This document shows positions 46,161 through 54,923 of a stretch of 64,000 bases of DNA, piece by piece. The notes beneath the pieces are model-generated. The model was not told the origin of the DNA, searched no databases, and saw nothing but the letters and a program-made list of their open reading frames with translations. The DNA is from Roseiconus lacunae (GTDB lineage: Bacteria; Planctomycetota; Planctomycetia; Pirellulales; Pirellulaceae): positions 744,001 to 808,000 of the forward strand of contig NZ_VSZO01000001.1 of assembly GCF_008312935.1 (NCBI RefSeq). Direction: 5' to 3'. Position numbers and translations under genes: made by a program. Every line of letters begins with the position of its first letter. The stretch's first letter is position 1.

Positions 46161-47774
46161 ATGCGCCAATTCGGCTTACCGCGTCCGTCTATGCCTGCGC
46201 GACTGACTGCGAACCTCGCCTCGATTTCGTTCGCCCGTTTGGCTCGCATCTCTGCTTTATTGGCATTCGCCGCAGTGTTGTCGCTGCCTGCCAGCCGATG
46301 CACCGCGGACGCACCCAACATCATCTTTGTTCTTTGCGATGACCACCGCTTCGATTGCATGGGTGTCGCCGGGCACCCGTTTATCGAGACGCCTCACATG
46401 GACGCGATGGCACACGAAGGCGTTATGCTGCCCCGCGCCTACGTGACCACTTCGCTGTGTTCGCCCAGCCGTGCGTCAATCTTGACCGGCCAGTACGCCC
46501 ACAATCATCGCGTCGTCGATAACTATCATCCGGTCGATCCGAAACTGGTTTTCTTTCCGCAACAACTCCAAAAAGCCGGCTATCAAACCGCGTTCATCGG
46601 CAAGTGGCATATGGGTGGTGAAATCGACGACCCACAGCGTGGTTTCGATCATTGGATTGCGTTCAAAGGCCAGGGGACCTATTGGCCTGACGGGCATGGC
46701 ACGACACGCGAAGTTCCGCAAACGACCTACGATGGCTTCAACATCAACGGCAAACGTGTCCCGCAAAAAGGCTACATCACCGACGAGTTGACCGACTACG
46801 CACTTCGGTGGCTTGGTGAACGCGATACCGACAAACCGTTCTTCCTGTATGTCAGTCACAAAGGTGTCCATGCGGACTTTGTCCCCGCCGATCGGCATCG
46901 CGGCCGCTATGACAAACAACCGTTGCCGATCGATATCCCCAGCGCGGCGGACATGAAACGCGGCAACCTGCCGATGTGGGTTCGCAATCAACGGAACAGC
47001 CGCCACGGGGTCGACTTCGGATACAACCTCGCCGACTTTTCACCGGCGGTTTACTATCGCCGTTACTGCGAATCGCTGCTTGCCGTCGATGACAGCATCG
47101 GAAAGCTGGATGCGTTTCTTAAACGGGAGGGTTTGCGTGAAAACACGCTGTTCGTCTACATGGGCGACAACGGCTTTCAGTTCGGCGACCACGGCCTGAT
47201 CGACAAACGCGTGGCTTATGAAGCAAGCGCCCGCGTTCCGCTATTGATGCGCATGCCAGGCAAAATCCCCGCCGGACCAAAATTCGAGGGGCTCGTCGGC
47301 AACATCGATGTTGGTCCAACACTGCTAGAAGCGGCGGGTGCCCCGCCGCTTAAAAATGCTGATGGCGAAAGTTTCTGGAAAGCGATTTGCGGAGACAACG
47401 CGTCGGTCGATCCAGATCGCAACCTACTTTACGAGTACTACTGGGAACGCAACTACCCGCATACGCCAACGCTTCACGCGGTCATTGGCGGACGGTGGAA
47501 ATACATTCGCTGCCATGGTTTGTGGGACCGTGACGAGTTGTACGATCTGGAAAACGATCCAGAAGAGATGAACAATTTGATCGACGTCCCTCGGCACGCC
47601 GATCGCGTCAGGGCCATGAACACCACGCTCTGGTCGCTACTGCATCACACAGACGGCCATGAGATACCGTTGCTGGAAGACCGCGGTCCGGTGTTTCCCT
47701 GGCGACACCCGGATCATTCCAAGCAGGCGCCCTTTCCCGCCGAGTACTTTCGCGACAGCGAACCGCAACGCTAG
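46161..47774 (+). CDS. Secreted sulfatase
   Basis: A type I sulfatase of 537 residues from the ATG at 46161; 46089 is a longer frame with no signal value. A signal segment at about residues 27-49 is followed by APNIIFVLCDDHRFDCMGVAG, the formylglycine motif LCSPSRASILTGQYAHNHR (Cys 100) and GKWHMGG, then YMGDNGFQFGDHGLIDK with metal Asp/Asn near 360. Substrate unknown; planctomycetes carry many such enzymes for sulfated polysaccharides. The stop shares CTAG with the stop of the convergent SMP-30-like gene. Confidence 0.93.
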   Translation: MRQFGLPRPSMPARLTANLASISFARLARISALLAFAAVLSLPASRCTADAPNIIFVLCDDHRFDCMGVAGHPFIETPHMDAMAHEGVMLPRAYVTTSLCSPSRASILTGQYAHNHRVVDNYHPVDPKLVFFPQQLQKAGYQTAFIGKWHMGGEIDDPQRGFDHWIAFKGQGTYWPDGHGTTREVPQTTYDGFNINGKRVPQKGYITDELTDYALRWLGERDTDKPFFLYVSHKGVHADFVPADRHRGRYDKQPLPIDIPSAADMKRGNLPMWVRNQRNSRHGVDFGYNLADFSPAVYYRRYCESLLAVDDSIGKLDAFLKREGLRENTLFVYMGDNGFQFGDHGLIDKRVAYEASARVPLLMRMPGKIPAGPKFEGLVGNIDVGPTLLEAAGAPPLKNADGESFWKAICGDNASVDPDRNLLYEYYWERNYPHTPTLHAVIGGRWKYIRCHGLWDRDELYDLENDPEEMNNLIDVPRHADRVRAMNTTLWSLLHHTDGHEIPLLEDRGPVFPWRHPDHSKQAPFPAEYFRDSEPQR

Positions 47775-48724
47775 GCTTGATAGACCGGCGGTGCCCAACC
47801 GGCCGGATCAAAGTCCGTTTCGGCAAAAAACAGCTTTCCTGCGTTTGAACAGACCGCTTGATCATCCTTTGACATGTGCTCGACCGCCGTCGTGATAATC
47901 AGCATCAGCTTGCCGTTGAATTCGACCAGCGCCGGGCAAGTGTTTTGGGGCGACAGTGGTGTTCGCCAAACCCGCATGCAATCGCCGGATTCCAAGTCGT
48001 ACTGACGGGTTTCTCCGTAAGGTCCGGCGGACGGTAAGAACATCGATACGATCAAGCTTTTGCCATCGGGCGAGAGGATCGCACCATCTGGAACGGCAGG
48101 ATCTTCGGTCAGATCCAAGACGACCTCGGGTTCTCCGACGGTGCCCGCTTGGAGATCCAATGTTGATCGGACCACCGTACGGGTTGGGGAATCGATATCG
48201 ATCAATGAAAGTTGGTCCCCGTCTTCGACGATCGCCTTGCCGTTGCTGCAGATTTGGTCGTCACGCAGGCAGATTAACTTCGAATCGCTGCCACGATAGA
48301 GATACAATCCGGCTTTCTTGTGGGCAAATTCCAAGTCTTTGCAGCCGAAAACGAGGTTGTCGCCGATCGCCAACCCGTCATTGATGATTGTGTTTTCGAC
48401 GGCCTGATCAACGCCTTCGCAAAACGGTTCCCAGGCCCCGCTTTCGACATCAAAAAAGCCCAGCGTTCGTTCGCAACCGACGACAAACTTGCCGGGTGTC
48501 TTGCACGGGAACGCGAACCCGGGTCGCCCGGGCAAATCGGACGACGTGTTCGTCATTGTCGCCAGGTCGAACCGGTTCAAACTGCCGGAGGTCGCATCGC
48601 TTCCGTGCTGAATCCCAACCCATGAAAAGACCCCGGGGGTGTTTTGGTAGGGACCTTCGGGAAGAAAACGCAGCGCGTCGGTCATCGGAAAATTCAACGG
48701 CGATGCTTCGATTACGGTAGCCAC
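47771..48724 (-). CDS. SMP-30/gluconolactonase-like beta-propeller protein
   Basis: About 317 residues from the GTG at 48724, which has GAGG eight bases upstream; the ATG at 48823 would overlap the next gene by 31 bases and adds a non-conserved N-terminus. The body has the repeated propeller strands of the SMP-30/LRE-like family: PEGPYQNTPGVFSWVGIQHG, NDGLAIGDNLVFGCKD, VPDGAILSPDGKSLIVSMF and NTCPALVEFNGKLML. Relatives are lactonases with a metal site of Glu, Asn and Asp. The neighbour nnrE ends inside the N-terminal part of the longer frame. A lactonase role is plausible but the substrate is unknown. Confidence 0.7.
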   Translation of the reverse strand: MATVIEASPLNFPMTDALRFLPEGPYQNTPGVFSWVGIQHGSDATSGSLNRFDLATMTNTSSDLPGRPGFAFPCKTPGKFVVGCERTLGFFDVESGAWEPFCEGVDQAVENTIINDGLAIGDNLVFGCKDLEFAHKKAGLYLYRGSDSKLICLRDDQICSNGKAIVEDGDQLSLIDIDSPTRTVVRSTLDLQAGTVGEPEVVLDLTEDPAVPDGAILSPDGKSLIVSMFLPSAGPYGETRQYDLESGDCMRVWRTPLSPQNTCPALVEFNGKLMLIITTAVEHMSKDDQAVCSNAGKLFFAETDFDPAGWAPPVYQA

Positions 48725-48792
48725 TTCAATGACCTCGTCAGGGATCGGATGGGGAAACAACGGAGGGGCACCATAACGGGAAACCGCCGTTT

Positions 48793-49449
48793 TCAAAACA
48801 CCCCAAACTGTTCGAGCAGGCATTTTGGGGCGCCGATTCCGACCACCTGAACTTCGCCGATCACGCCCGCCGCCGCGGGGTTCGAAAAGCCAGCTTTGGC
48901 AGCGACAAAGGTAAGCGTGAGATCGGCCCGGAACGTCGTTTCACTCACCTCGCCGGAGTCGCAATCCAAGCCCGTTGGCAAGTCAATCGCGACACGATAC
49001 CCCGGTGTATCGTTGGCCAATTGAACTGCCGTTGCGTACAAACCACGGGGTTCGCCGGTGGCCCCCGTGCCCAACAAACAATCGACCAGGCAATCACTCG
49101 GGCGGATAAGGTCTTCGAGCTCCGCCTCGCTCCGAGCGACTTCGATTTGTATCCCGGACTTGGAGGCGATCGCGGCATTGGCCGCCGCGTCGCCTTTTAG
49201 TACGTCGAGTTCCGCCATCGAGATGACGCGAACGGCGCGTCCGGCCAGTTCCAAGTGGCGGGCGATCACGTATCCATCGCCGCCGTTATTTCCGCCACCA
49301 CAGAGCAGCCCGACGGGGGTTTCAGGCGACGTCTTTTTCAAGATCCAATCGGTCGCCCCACGCCCCGCGTTCTCCATCAAAACCACGCCGCTGATCCCAA
49401 ATTCTTCGATCGCGATCTGGTCGACTTGCCGAACTTCGTCACGCTTCAT
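48793..49449 (-). CDS. nnrE: NAD(P)H-hydrate epimerase
   Basis: Repairs damaged NAD(P)H by interconverting the R and S hydrates. This is the YjeF N-terminal domain as a stand-alone protein of 218 residues. Motifs: VLMENAGRGATDWI, LLCGGGNNGGDGYVIARHLE (the metal/substrate-binding loop), DCLLGTGATGEPRG and VAIDLPTGLDCDSG (catalytic Asp). The partner dehydratase domain (YjeF C-terminal, NnrD) is not present, as is usual when the two are encoded separately. The gene probably shares a transcript with the SMP-30-like gene. Confidence 0.94.
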   Translation of the reverse strand: MKRDEVRQVDQIAIEEFGISGVVLMENAGRGATDWILKKTSPETPVGLLCGGGNNGGDGYVIARHLELAGRAVRVISMAELDVLKGDAAANAAIASKSGIQIEVARSEAELEDLIRPSDCLVDCLLGTGATGEPRGLYATAVQLANDTPGYRVAIDLPTGLDCDSGEVSETTFRADLTLTFVAAKAGFSNPAAAGVIGEVQVVGIGAPKCLLEQFGVF

Positions 49450-49545
49450 TTCGCAGTCCCATTTTCAGATTTTCTGAGCTTGCCAGTTTCGCCGGGCCGA
49501 CAAAAATAGACGGCAAACCTTTCCCTTGTTTCCATGGATTTCGTC

Positions 49546-49767
49546 ATGCCACTTTACGAATACGACTGCTCAAAGTGCAATCATCAGGTCGAAGTTCTCG
49601 TTCGCAATTCAGAGGAAAAACCCGAGTGTCCTGAATGCGGCGGCCACGAGTTAGTCCGTTTGATGAGCGCGACTGCGGCGCCCAACATGAACGGTAGCAA
49701 AAGCTTGCCGACCGCCCGCCCCGATTGCGGAGCCCCCCGCTGCTGTGGCGGTGGCTGCGATATCTGA
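49546..49767 (+). CDS. FmdB-family zinc-ribbon protein
   Basis: A 73-residue protein beginning MPLYEYDCSKCNHQVEVLV (ATG at 49546, or 49534 with four extra residues). The four cysteines, C-x-x-C (CSKC) and C-x-x-C (CPEC), make the FmdB/CxxC zinc ribbon. The C-terminal tail is Cys/Gly-rich (CGAPRCCGGGC), typical of the family. Members are small putative regulators of unknown function. It runs convergently to the polA gene, whose stop is 80 bases away. Confidence 0.85.
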   Translation: MPLYEYDCSKCNHQVEVLVRNSEEKPECPECGGHELVRLMSATAAPNMNGSKSLPTARPDCGAPRCCGGGCDI

Positions 49768-49847
49768 CATGTCCGCTGAAGAGGCGTTTAGCGAAACAGC
49801 AGGCGAGCGATCAGCGCTGTTTCGAAGGGCCGAATCGGAAATGAATC

Positions 49848-52652
49848 TCAATGGGCTTCCAGCCAATTGTTTCCGGTGCCCATCTCGACCACGATGGGCA
49901 CTTGCATTGGCAACGCTTCCTTCATCGCTTGCTCCACGGCCGGCATCACCTTGTCGGCCTCTTCTTTGACCATGTCGAAGACCAATTCATCATGAACGGT
50001 CAGCAACATTTTCGTCCGAAAGTTGCCTTCACGCAGGACCTTGTCGACGCCGATCATCGCCAGTTTCAACATGTCGGCCGCGGTGCCTTGAATGGGGCTG
50101 TTCATCGCCAAGCGTTCGGCGGTGGACTTGGCGTTTCGCGAACGACTGGTGATGTCACGTAAATAACGACGGCGCCCGGTTTTGGTTTTGACATAGCCGT
50201 GCTCCCGGGCAAATTCAATCGTCGAATCGATGTAGTCACGTACGCCGGGATACTTTTCAAAGTAGTTATCGATCAACTCGCCCGCCTCGGCGCGGGGGAT
50301 GTTCAGACGTTGCTGCAATCCGAACGCGCTGATGCCGTAGATAATCCCAAAGTTCACCGTCTTGGCCTTCGCACGCATCTCGCGAGTGACGTCTGCAGGG
50401 TCAACCTTATAGACCTTCGATGCGGTGACGGTGTGAATGTCTTCCTCGTTTACAAACGCCGACATCATCGCTTCGTCGCCGCTGAGTTCTGCCATGATCC
50501 GCAATTCGATTTGCGAGTAATCGGCAGATAGAATCAGATGGTTGTCGGAGCGGGGGACAAACGCCGCGCGAATTTCTCGCCCACGTTCCTTCCGTACCGG
50601 GATGGTTTGCAAGTTGGGATCGTTCGATTGCAAGCGTCCTGTCGCCGTCCACATCTGGCTGTAGTGCGTGTGCAGTCGGCCGGTGTCGGCATCAACCGCC
50701 GACGGTAACTGATCGACATAAGTCGATTTCAATTTCCGAGCGTTCCGATAATCCAGCACGTCACGGATAATATCGTGCTTGCCACTGAGCCGTTCGAGTT
50801 CGGCTTCTCGGGTAGAGTACTGGCCGGTCGCCGTCTTCTTGGGCTTTTCCTCGAGCTTCAATTCTTCGAATAAGACGACGCCCAATTGCCGCGGCGAATC
50901 GACGTTGAATTCATGGCCGGCGGCCTCAAAGATCGTCGCTTGTAGACTATCGATTTCACGTTGCAGTGTTTCGGCGTACGTCGCCAACGATTCAGTGTCC
51001 AACGTGATCCCGTTGTATTCCATTTCAACCAACACGGGGACCAAGGGGCACTCGACGCGTTCGGAAACCTCTTCGACTTCACGCTCTTTCATCATCGGTC
51101 GCAAGACCTGTTGGATTTGCAGCGTGACGTCGGCATCTTCACAAGCGTATTCGGCCAAGCGATCGAGCGGCACGTCAGCCATCGACCGCTGTTCCTTGCC
51201 CTTCGGACCGATCAAGTCGCTTGTCGGGATCGGCTTGTAATTCAAGTACAACTCGCACAACGAATCCAAGCCATGACGGACATCCGGTTCTGCGATCGTG
51301 TGTGCGAGCATCGTGTCAAACAACGGCGGCGCGACTTTCACGCCATGCCATCGCAATAACGAGACATCGTACTTCAGGTTGTGTCCAATTTTTAAAATCG
51401 AAGGATCTTGGAGCACCTCGGCAAACTCTTCCAACACCACCCGACATTGATCGCGTTCTTGGGGGCAGACGACATAGTACGCTTCGTGTGGTTGCAAGCT
51501 GATCGCGATCCCAAGCGGCAATGCTTTTCGAGGATCAAGGCCGGTCGCTTCGGTATCGAAACAGAATTGCTTCGCATCACGAATCTTTGCGATCAGTTCG
51601 GCGCGCTGTTCACTCGATTCGATTGTGTGATACTGATGCGGAACGTCGGCCAGGGTCTTCTGTTCGCTCGGTTCTTCGAAGAGCGATTCCTGAATCTCGC
51701 GTTTACGTTTTTCGCGGACGACCGCCGTTCGTGCCGCCGACGCCGAAAATGACTTACCGAAAATCCGCTTGCCAACGGTTTCGAATTCAAGATCAACCAA
51801 CAATTCACGCAGCTTCGACTCGTCGTGACCTTTGCAGCGAAGTGATTCCAAATCAACTTCCGTTGGCACATCCAACTGGATGGTCACTAAACGCTTGCTT
51901 AGGAGCGCCTGATCGCGATTGTCCCGAACGCGTTCTTTTTGTTTGCCTTTGAGTTGATCGATATTGTCCAGCAATCCTTCGACGCTGCCGAACTGTTGAA
52001 CCAATTTTTTCGCCGTTTTTGGGCCGATCCCAGGAACACCGGGAATGTTATCGCTGGTATCGCCCATCAGACCGAGCACATCGATGACCTGTGTGACACG
52101 TTCGATTTCCCACAATTGCCGAACTTCGTCGACGCCCAGGATTTCCGCTTGGCCTCCCTTCGACCCCGGCTTGTAGACATGGATCTGATCGGTCACTAGC
52201 TGATGGTAATCTTTATCGGGCGTTACCATCCAAGTCTCAAAGCCTTGGGCTTGGGCCTGATGTGCCAGCGTTCCGATGACGTCATCCGCCTCATAGCCCG
52301 GCATCCGAATCACCGTCACGTTCATCGCGTCCATCAAGCGATCGACCAGCGGAATTTGACTCGACAGGTCTTCGGGCATCGCGTCCCGGTGCGCTTTGTA
52401 GTCGGGAAAATCGACGTGTCGCTGCGTCGGTTCGTCGGTGTCAAAGGCGCACGCGATGTGCGTCGGCTTTTGTTTGACCAAGATGTCCGTGATCGCGTTG
52501 AGCATGCCAAAGACCGCCGACGTGCACTGACCGCCGGAGGTGAACCGTGGACTACGGATCAGTGCAAAGTGGGCGCGGTAGATCAGTGCCATCCCATCGA
52601 GCAAGTACAGCTTTTTGTCGGCGGCGAAAAGGTCTTGGGTTTCGTTGGGCAT
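49848..52652 (-). CDS. polA: DNA polymerase I
   Basis: 934 residues from the ATG at 52652; the ORF's earlier Met (52802) adds a non-conserved 50-residue N-terminus. The N-terminal flap/5'-3' exonuclease (1-300) starts LYLLDGMALIYRAHFAL and has MPGYEADDVIGTLA and GDTSDNIPGVPGIGPKTA. The 3'-5' exonuclease (about 335-530) keeps FDTEATGLDP and the later ACEDADVTLQI, so proofreading looks active. The polymerase domain (540-934) has DPNLQTIPVRKE, LILSADYSQIELR (motif A), AKTVNFGIIYGISAFGL (motif B) and MLLTVHDELVFD (motif C). Confidence 0.97.
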   Translation of the reverse strand: MPNETQDLFAADKKLYLLDGMALIYRAHFALIRSPRFTSGGQCTSAVFGMLNAITDILVKQKPTHIACAFDTDEPTQRHVDFPDYKAHRDAMPEDLSSQIPLVDRLMDAMNVTVIRMPGYEADDVIGTLAHQAQAQGFETWMVTPDKDYHQLVTDQIHVYKPGSKGGQAEILGVDEVRQLWEIERVTQVIDVLGLMGDTSDNIPGVPGIGPKTAKKLVQQFGSVEGLLDNIDQLKGKQKERVRDNRDQALLSKRLVTIQLDVPTEVDLESLRCKGHDESKLRELLVDLEFETVGKRIFGKSFSASAARTAVVREKRKREIQESLFEEPSEQKTLADVPHQYHTIESSEQRAELIAKIRDAKQFCFDTEATGLDPRKALPLGIAISLQPHEAYYVVCPQERDQCRVVLEEFAEVLQDPSILKIGHNLKYDVSLLRWHGVKVAPPLFDTMLAHTIAEPDVRHGLDSLCELYLNYKPIPTSDLIGPKGKEQRSMADVPLDRLAEYACEDADVTLQIQQVLRPMMKEREVEEVSERVECPLVPVLVEMEYNGITLDTESLATYAETLQREIDSLQATIFEAAGHEFNVDSPRQLGVVLFEELKLEEKPKKTATGQYSTREAELERLSGKHDIIRDVLDYRNARKLKSTYVDQLPSAVDADTGRLHTHYSQMWTATGRLQSNDPNLQTIPVRKERGREIRAAFVPRSDNHLILSADYSQIELRIMAELSGDEAMMSAFVNEEDIHTVTASKVYKVDPADVTREMRAKAKTVNFGIIYGISAFGLQQRLNIPRAEAGELIDNYFEKYPGVRDYIDSTIEFAREHGYVKTKTGRRRYLRDITSRSRNAKSTAERLAMNSPIQGTAADMLKLAMIGVDKVLREGNFRTKMLLTVHDELVFDMVKEEADKVMPAVEQAMKEALPMQVPIVVEMGTGNNWLEAH

Positions 52653-53082
52653 CAAACAGTTTGCCGAGAGAGCACAGATGTTGCGAGAATGTAGGCGAGT
52701 CGAAGCCGAGTTCGCTTCGCTAGTGGACTCATGATCGAAACAATCATGGCCGAATCGGTTTGCTTCGTGTTTCCGATCATCGTGGATTACCCGCGACGGC
52801 AAAAGTGGTCAGAAGCGAATCGCGACAAAACCAGAGGGTTTCGCGCCCCGATCGCGGGGCTTTCTAGCCAATCTCGTTGTCGCCTTCACCGGCCACCCAA
52901 CCTGTGTTTTGATAAAGCCGCAAAAGTCGGCAACGACGTCGGACCGTCGCCCCAGAGACTCGTGTGATTTGGTAAATTGACGTCGATTCGGTGCGACTTT
53001 CGGTGGTGTCCTGTCCGATGTTGGTTTCGGCACCCAACCGGTGCCTCGTCAAAATTAGAATGGTGGATCGGTGGCATTGGGT
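52653..53082. other. Gene-free stretch upstream of polA
   Basis: No recognisable gene. A hairpin GCCCCG-ATCG-CGGGGC followed by TTTCT lies at 52845-52865, a terminator-like structure, but no plus-strand gene ends near it. The rest is unassigned; the polA promoter should lie around 52700-52800. Confidence 0.5.
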
Positions 53083-53179
53083 GGCTAACGCCATTCGGCT
53101 GGTCCTAAATTCGGCTCATCAGCCGATGGGCGTTAGCCCCGGTTATTGCACCGTAACCGTGGCTAACGCTGAATTCGGG
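53083..53179. repeat. Dispersed palindromic repeat, family 1 (copy C)
   Basis: Contains GGCTAACGCCATTCGGCTG, TCAGCCGATGGGCGTTAGCC (53119-53138) and ACCGTGGCTAACGC. The copy has the same stem as copies A, B and D, plus an extra inverted arm on the left, so it is a double hairpin. It sits upstream of the six-gene operon beginning at 53350, where 170 bases remain for its promoter. Confidence 0.85.
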
Positions 53180-53349
53180 TGCGGACGAAACACTCGTTTG
53201 TTCGGCTCACAAGTGAGTAGACAACAATTTTTGGATCACTCCGTAGTGGCCATGTAACCAAGCGATCGTACAGTTAGACCAACACTCGATCGGTTCGAGT
53301 CATTTTGATTTCCCTTTTCTAAAAGCGAACTTACACAGCGGACTGACAC

Positions 53350-54471
53350 ATGGGCTTGTTCGACCGTTTACGCAACGAACTCATCGACATCATTGAATGG
53401 ATCGATGATTCGCACCACACACTTGTCTGGCGTTTCCCACGCTATCAGAACGAGATCAAAAATGGCGCCCAGTTGATTGTGCGTCCCGGACAAATGGCTG
53501 TATTGGTCAAAGGCGGCGAGATTGCCGACGTCTATGAGCCGGGGCACTACGAGCTCAGCACCGAAAACATGCCCGTGCTGTCGACGTTGATGGGGTGGAA
53601 GTATGGCTTCGAAAGCCCCTTCAAAGCCGAGGTGTACTTCGTCAGCACTCGCCAAATCACCGATTTAAAATGGGGCACGCCGAACCCCATCATGCTGCGA
53701 GACCCAGAATTCGGTCCGATCCGAATCCGTGCCTTTGGCACCTACGCGTTGCAAGCGACGGACCCGAAAGCATTGCTGCGGGAAATTGTAGGAACCGATG
53801 ATGATTTCCGGTCCGACGAAATCACCGAGCTATTGCGATCGATGATCATTTCGGCGTTCAGCCAAACGCTGGGTGAATTGCAGATCGCGGCGCTTGACAT
53901 GGCTAGCCGTTACCATGAGATCGCCGGACGTGTCCGCGATCACGTTGTCGAGCAAATCGACGACGAATACGGTTTGGACTGCCCACAGCTGGTACTGGTC
54001 AACGTTTCGCTGCCCGAAGAGGTCGAGAAGGCGCTCGACACACGTACCAGCATGGGCGTGATCGGAGATATGAACCGGTATCAACAATTCCAAATGGGCA
54101 ACGCGCTTACCGAAGCCGCTTCTAACCCGTCCGGCGGCGGCGCGTCCGAAGGCATGGGGCTTGGCATGGGAATGGCGATGGCCAATCAAATGCTCAGCGG
54201 CGCGATGAATGCCGGAAACGCAGGCGCGATGGGAGCCGGTGCGGCTCCGCCGCCGCCACCTCCGGCGGGTTGGCACATCGCGGTGAACGGTCAAACCCAG
54301 GGCCCTTTTTCGATCGCACAGATTTCCTCGGGAATCGCCAGTGGCGAGGTTTCGCGGGACACGATGGTGTGGACCTCCGGCATGCAAGGCTGGTCGGCGG
54401 CGTCGACGGTTCCCGCCCTGGCAAACCTCTTCGGCGCACAAGCCCCGCCCCCACCTCCGCCTGCTCCCTAA
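53350..54471 (+). CDS. SPFH-domain virion-core-like protein with GYF_2 domain (YdjI type)
   Basis: 373 residues. The N-terminal SPFH-type domain (about 20-230) has IIEWIDDSHHTLVWRFPR, GAQLIVRPGQMAVLVKGGE, and the DPEFGPIRIRAFGTYALQ and LVLVNVSLPEEVEKALD segments typical of YdjI-like virion core proteins. A flexible Gly/Met/Ala linker (about 245-300) is followed by a GYF_2/DUF4339-like domain: GWHIAVNGQTQGPFSIAQI and MVWTSGMQGWSAAS, and a Pro-rich tail. YdjI-type proteins associate with membrane-stress and PspA/DUF350 systems. It opens an operon with AdoMetDC, DUF4178, DUF350 and a spermidine-synthase-like gene. Confidence 0.85.
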   Translation: MGLFDRLRNELIDIIEWIDDSHHTLVWRFPRYQNEIKNGAQLIVRPGQMAVLVKGGEIADVYEPGHYELSTENMPVLSTLMGWKYGFESPFKAEVYFVSTRQITDLKWGTPNPIMLRDPEFGPIRIRAFGTYALQATDPKALLREIVGTDDDFRSDEITELLRSMIISAFSQTLGELQIAALDMASRYHEIAGRVRDHVVEQIDDEYGLDCPQLVLVNVSLPEEVEKALDTRTSMGVIGDMNRYQQFQMGNALTEAASNPSGGGASEGMGLGMGMAMANQMLSGAMNAGNAGAMGAGAAPPPPPPAGWHIAVNGQTQGPFSIAQISSGIASGEVSRDTMVWTSGMQGWSAASTVPALANLFGAQAPPPPPPAP

Positions 54472-54485
54472 TCGAAAACAATCGC

Positions 54486-54923
54486 GTGCACGGTTCTCGA
54501 CCTGAGTTATCTATCGACTTCTCTGGCGGAACGGAATGGTTGATCGATGCCCAAGGCTGTCGTGTCGATCGACTGACCGATCCGGCATGCATTCGCGCGA
54601 TCTGTGATGATGTCCTGGCAAGTTTAAAACTAAATGTCGTCGCCGATCCGCTGTTGCATCGATTCGGTGGGCCCGGCGGCGTCACTGCGATGTATCTGCT
54701 GGCCGAATCCCATTTGACCTGCCACACGTACCCAGAAGTCGGATTCGCGACCTTCAACCTGTACTGCTGCCGGCAGCGTCCGCGTTGGAATTGGGAGGAT
54801 GCCCTGCGGCAACACCTTGGCGCGACCGAGGTGCGGGTCCGTATGATCGATCGAAACGTCGATGCGATCACTCCAGCGGAATCTTCGAATTTCGCCCGAC
54901 GAAGCGGAGCCAGCTCTCGATGA
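54486..54923 (+). CDS. S-adenosylmethionine decarboxylase-like enzyme
   Basis: 145 residues from the GTG at 54486, 14 bases after the SPFH gene's stop; no ATG lies in the right place. The self-cleavage and catalytic region reads LLAESHLTCHTYPEVGFATF: Ser 75 (pyruvoyl precursor after Glu 74), His 80 and Cys 95 are spaced +5 and +20 from the serine, exactly as in the class 1B bacterial enzymes. The product would be decarboxylated AdoMet, used by the spermidine-synthase-like protein 2 kb downstream. The stop overlaps the next ATG by four bases (ATGA). Confidence 0.87.
   Translation: MHGSRPELSIDFSGGTEWLIDAQGCRVDRLTDPACIRAICDDVLASLKLNVVADPLLHRFGGPGGVTAMYLLAESHLTCHTYPEVGFATFNLYCCRQRPRWNWEDALRQHLGATEVRVRMIDRNVDAITPAESSNFARRSGASSR

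Noticed and set aside
52653-52802. 50-residue N-terminal extension of DNA polymerase I
   Set aside because: No family counterpart; the usual start MPNETQDLFAADKKLYLLDG is at 52652.
52845-52865. GC-rich hairpin with T tract as a terminator
   Set aside because: No plus-strand gene ends nearby, and the T tract is short and interrupted, so I list it only as a structure in a gene-free stretch.
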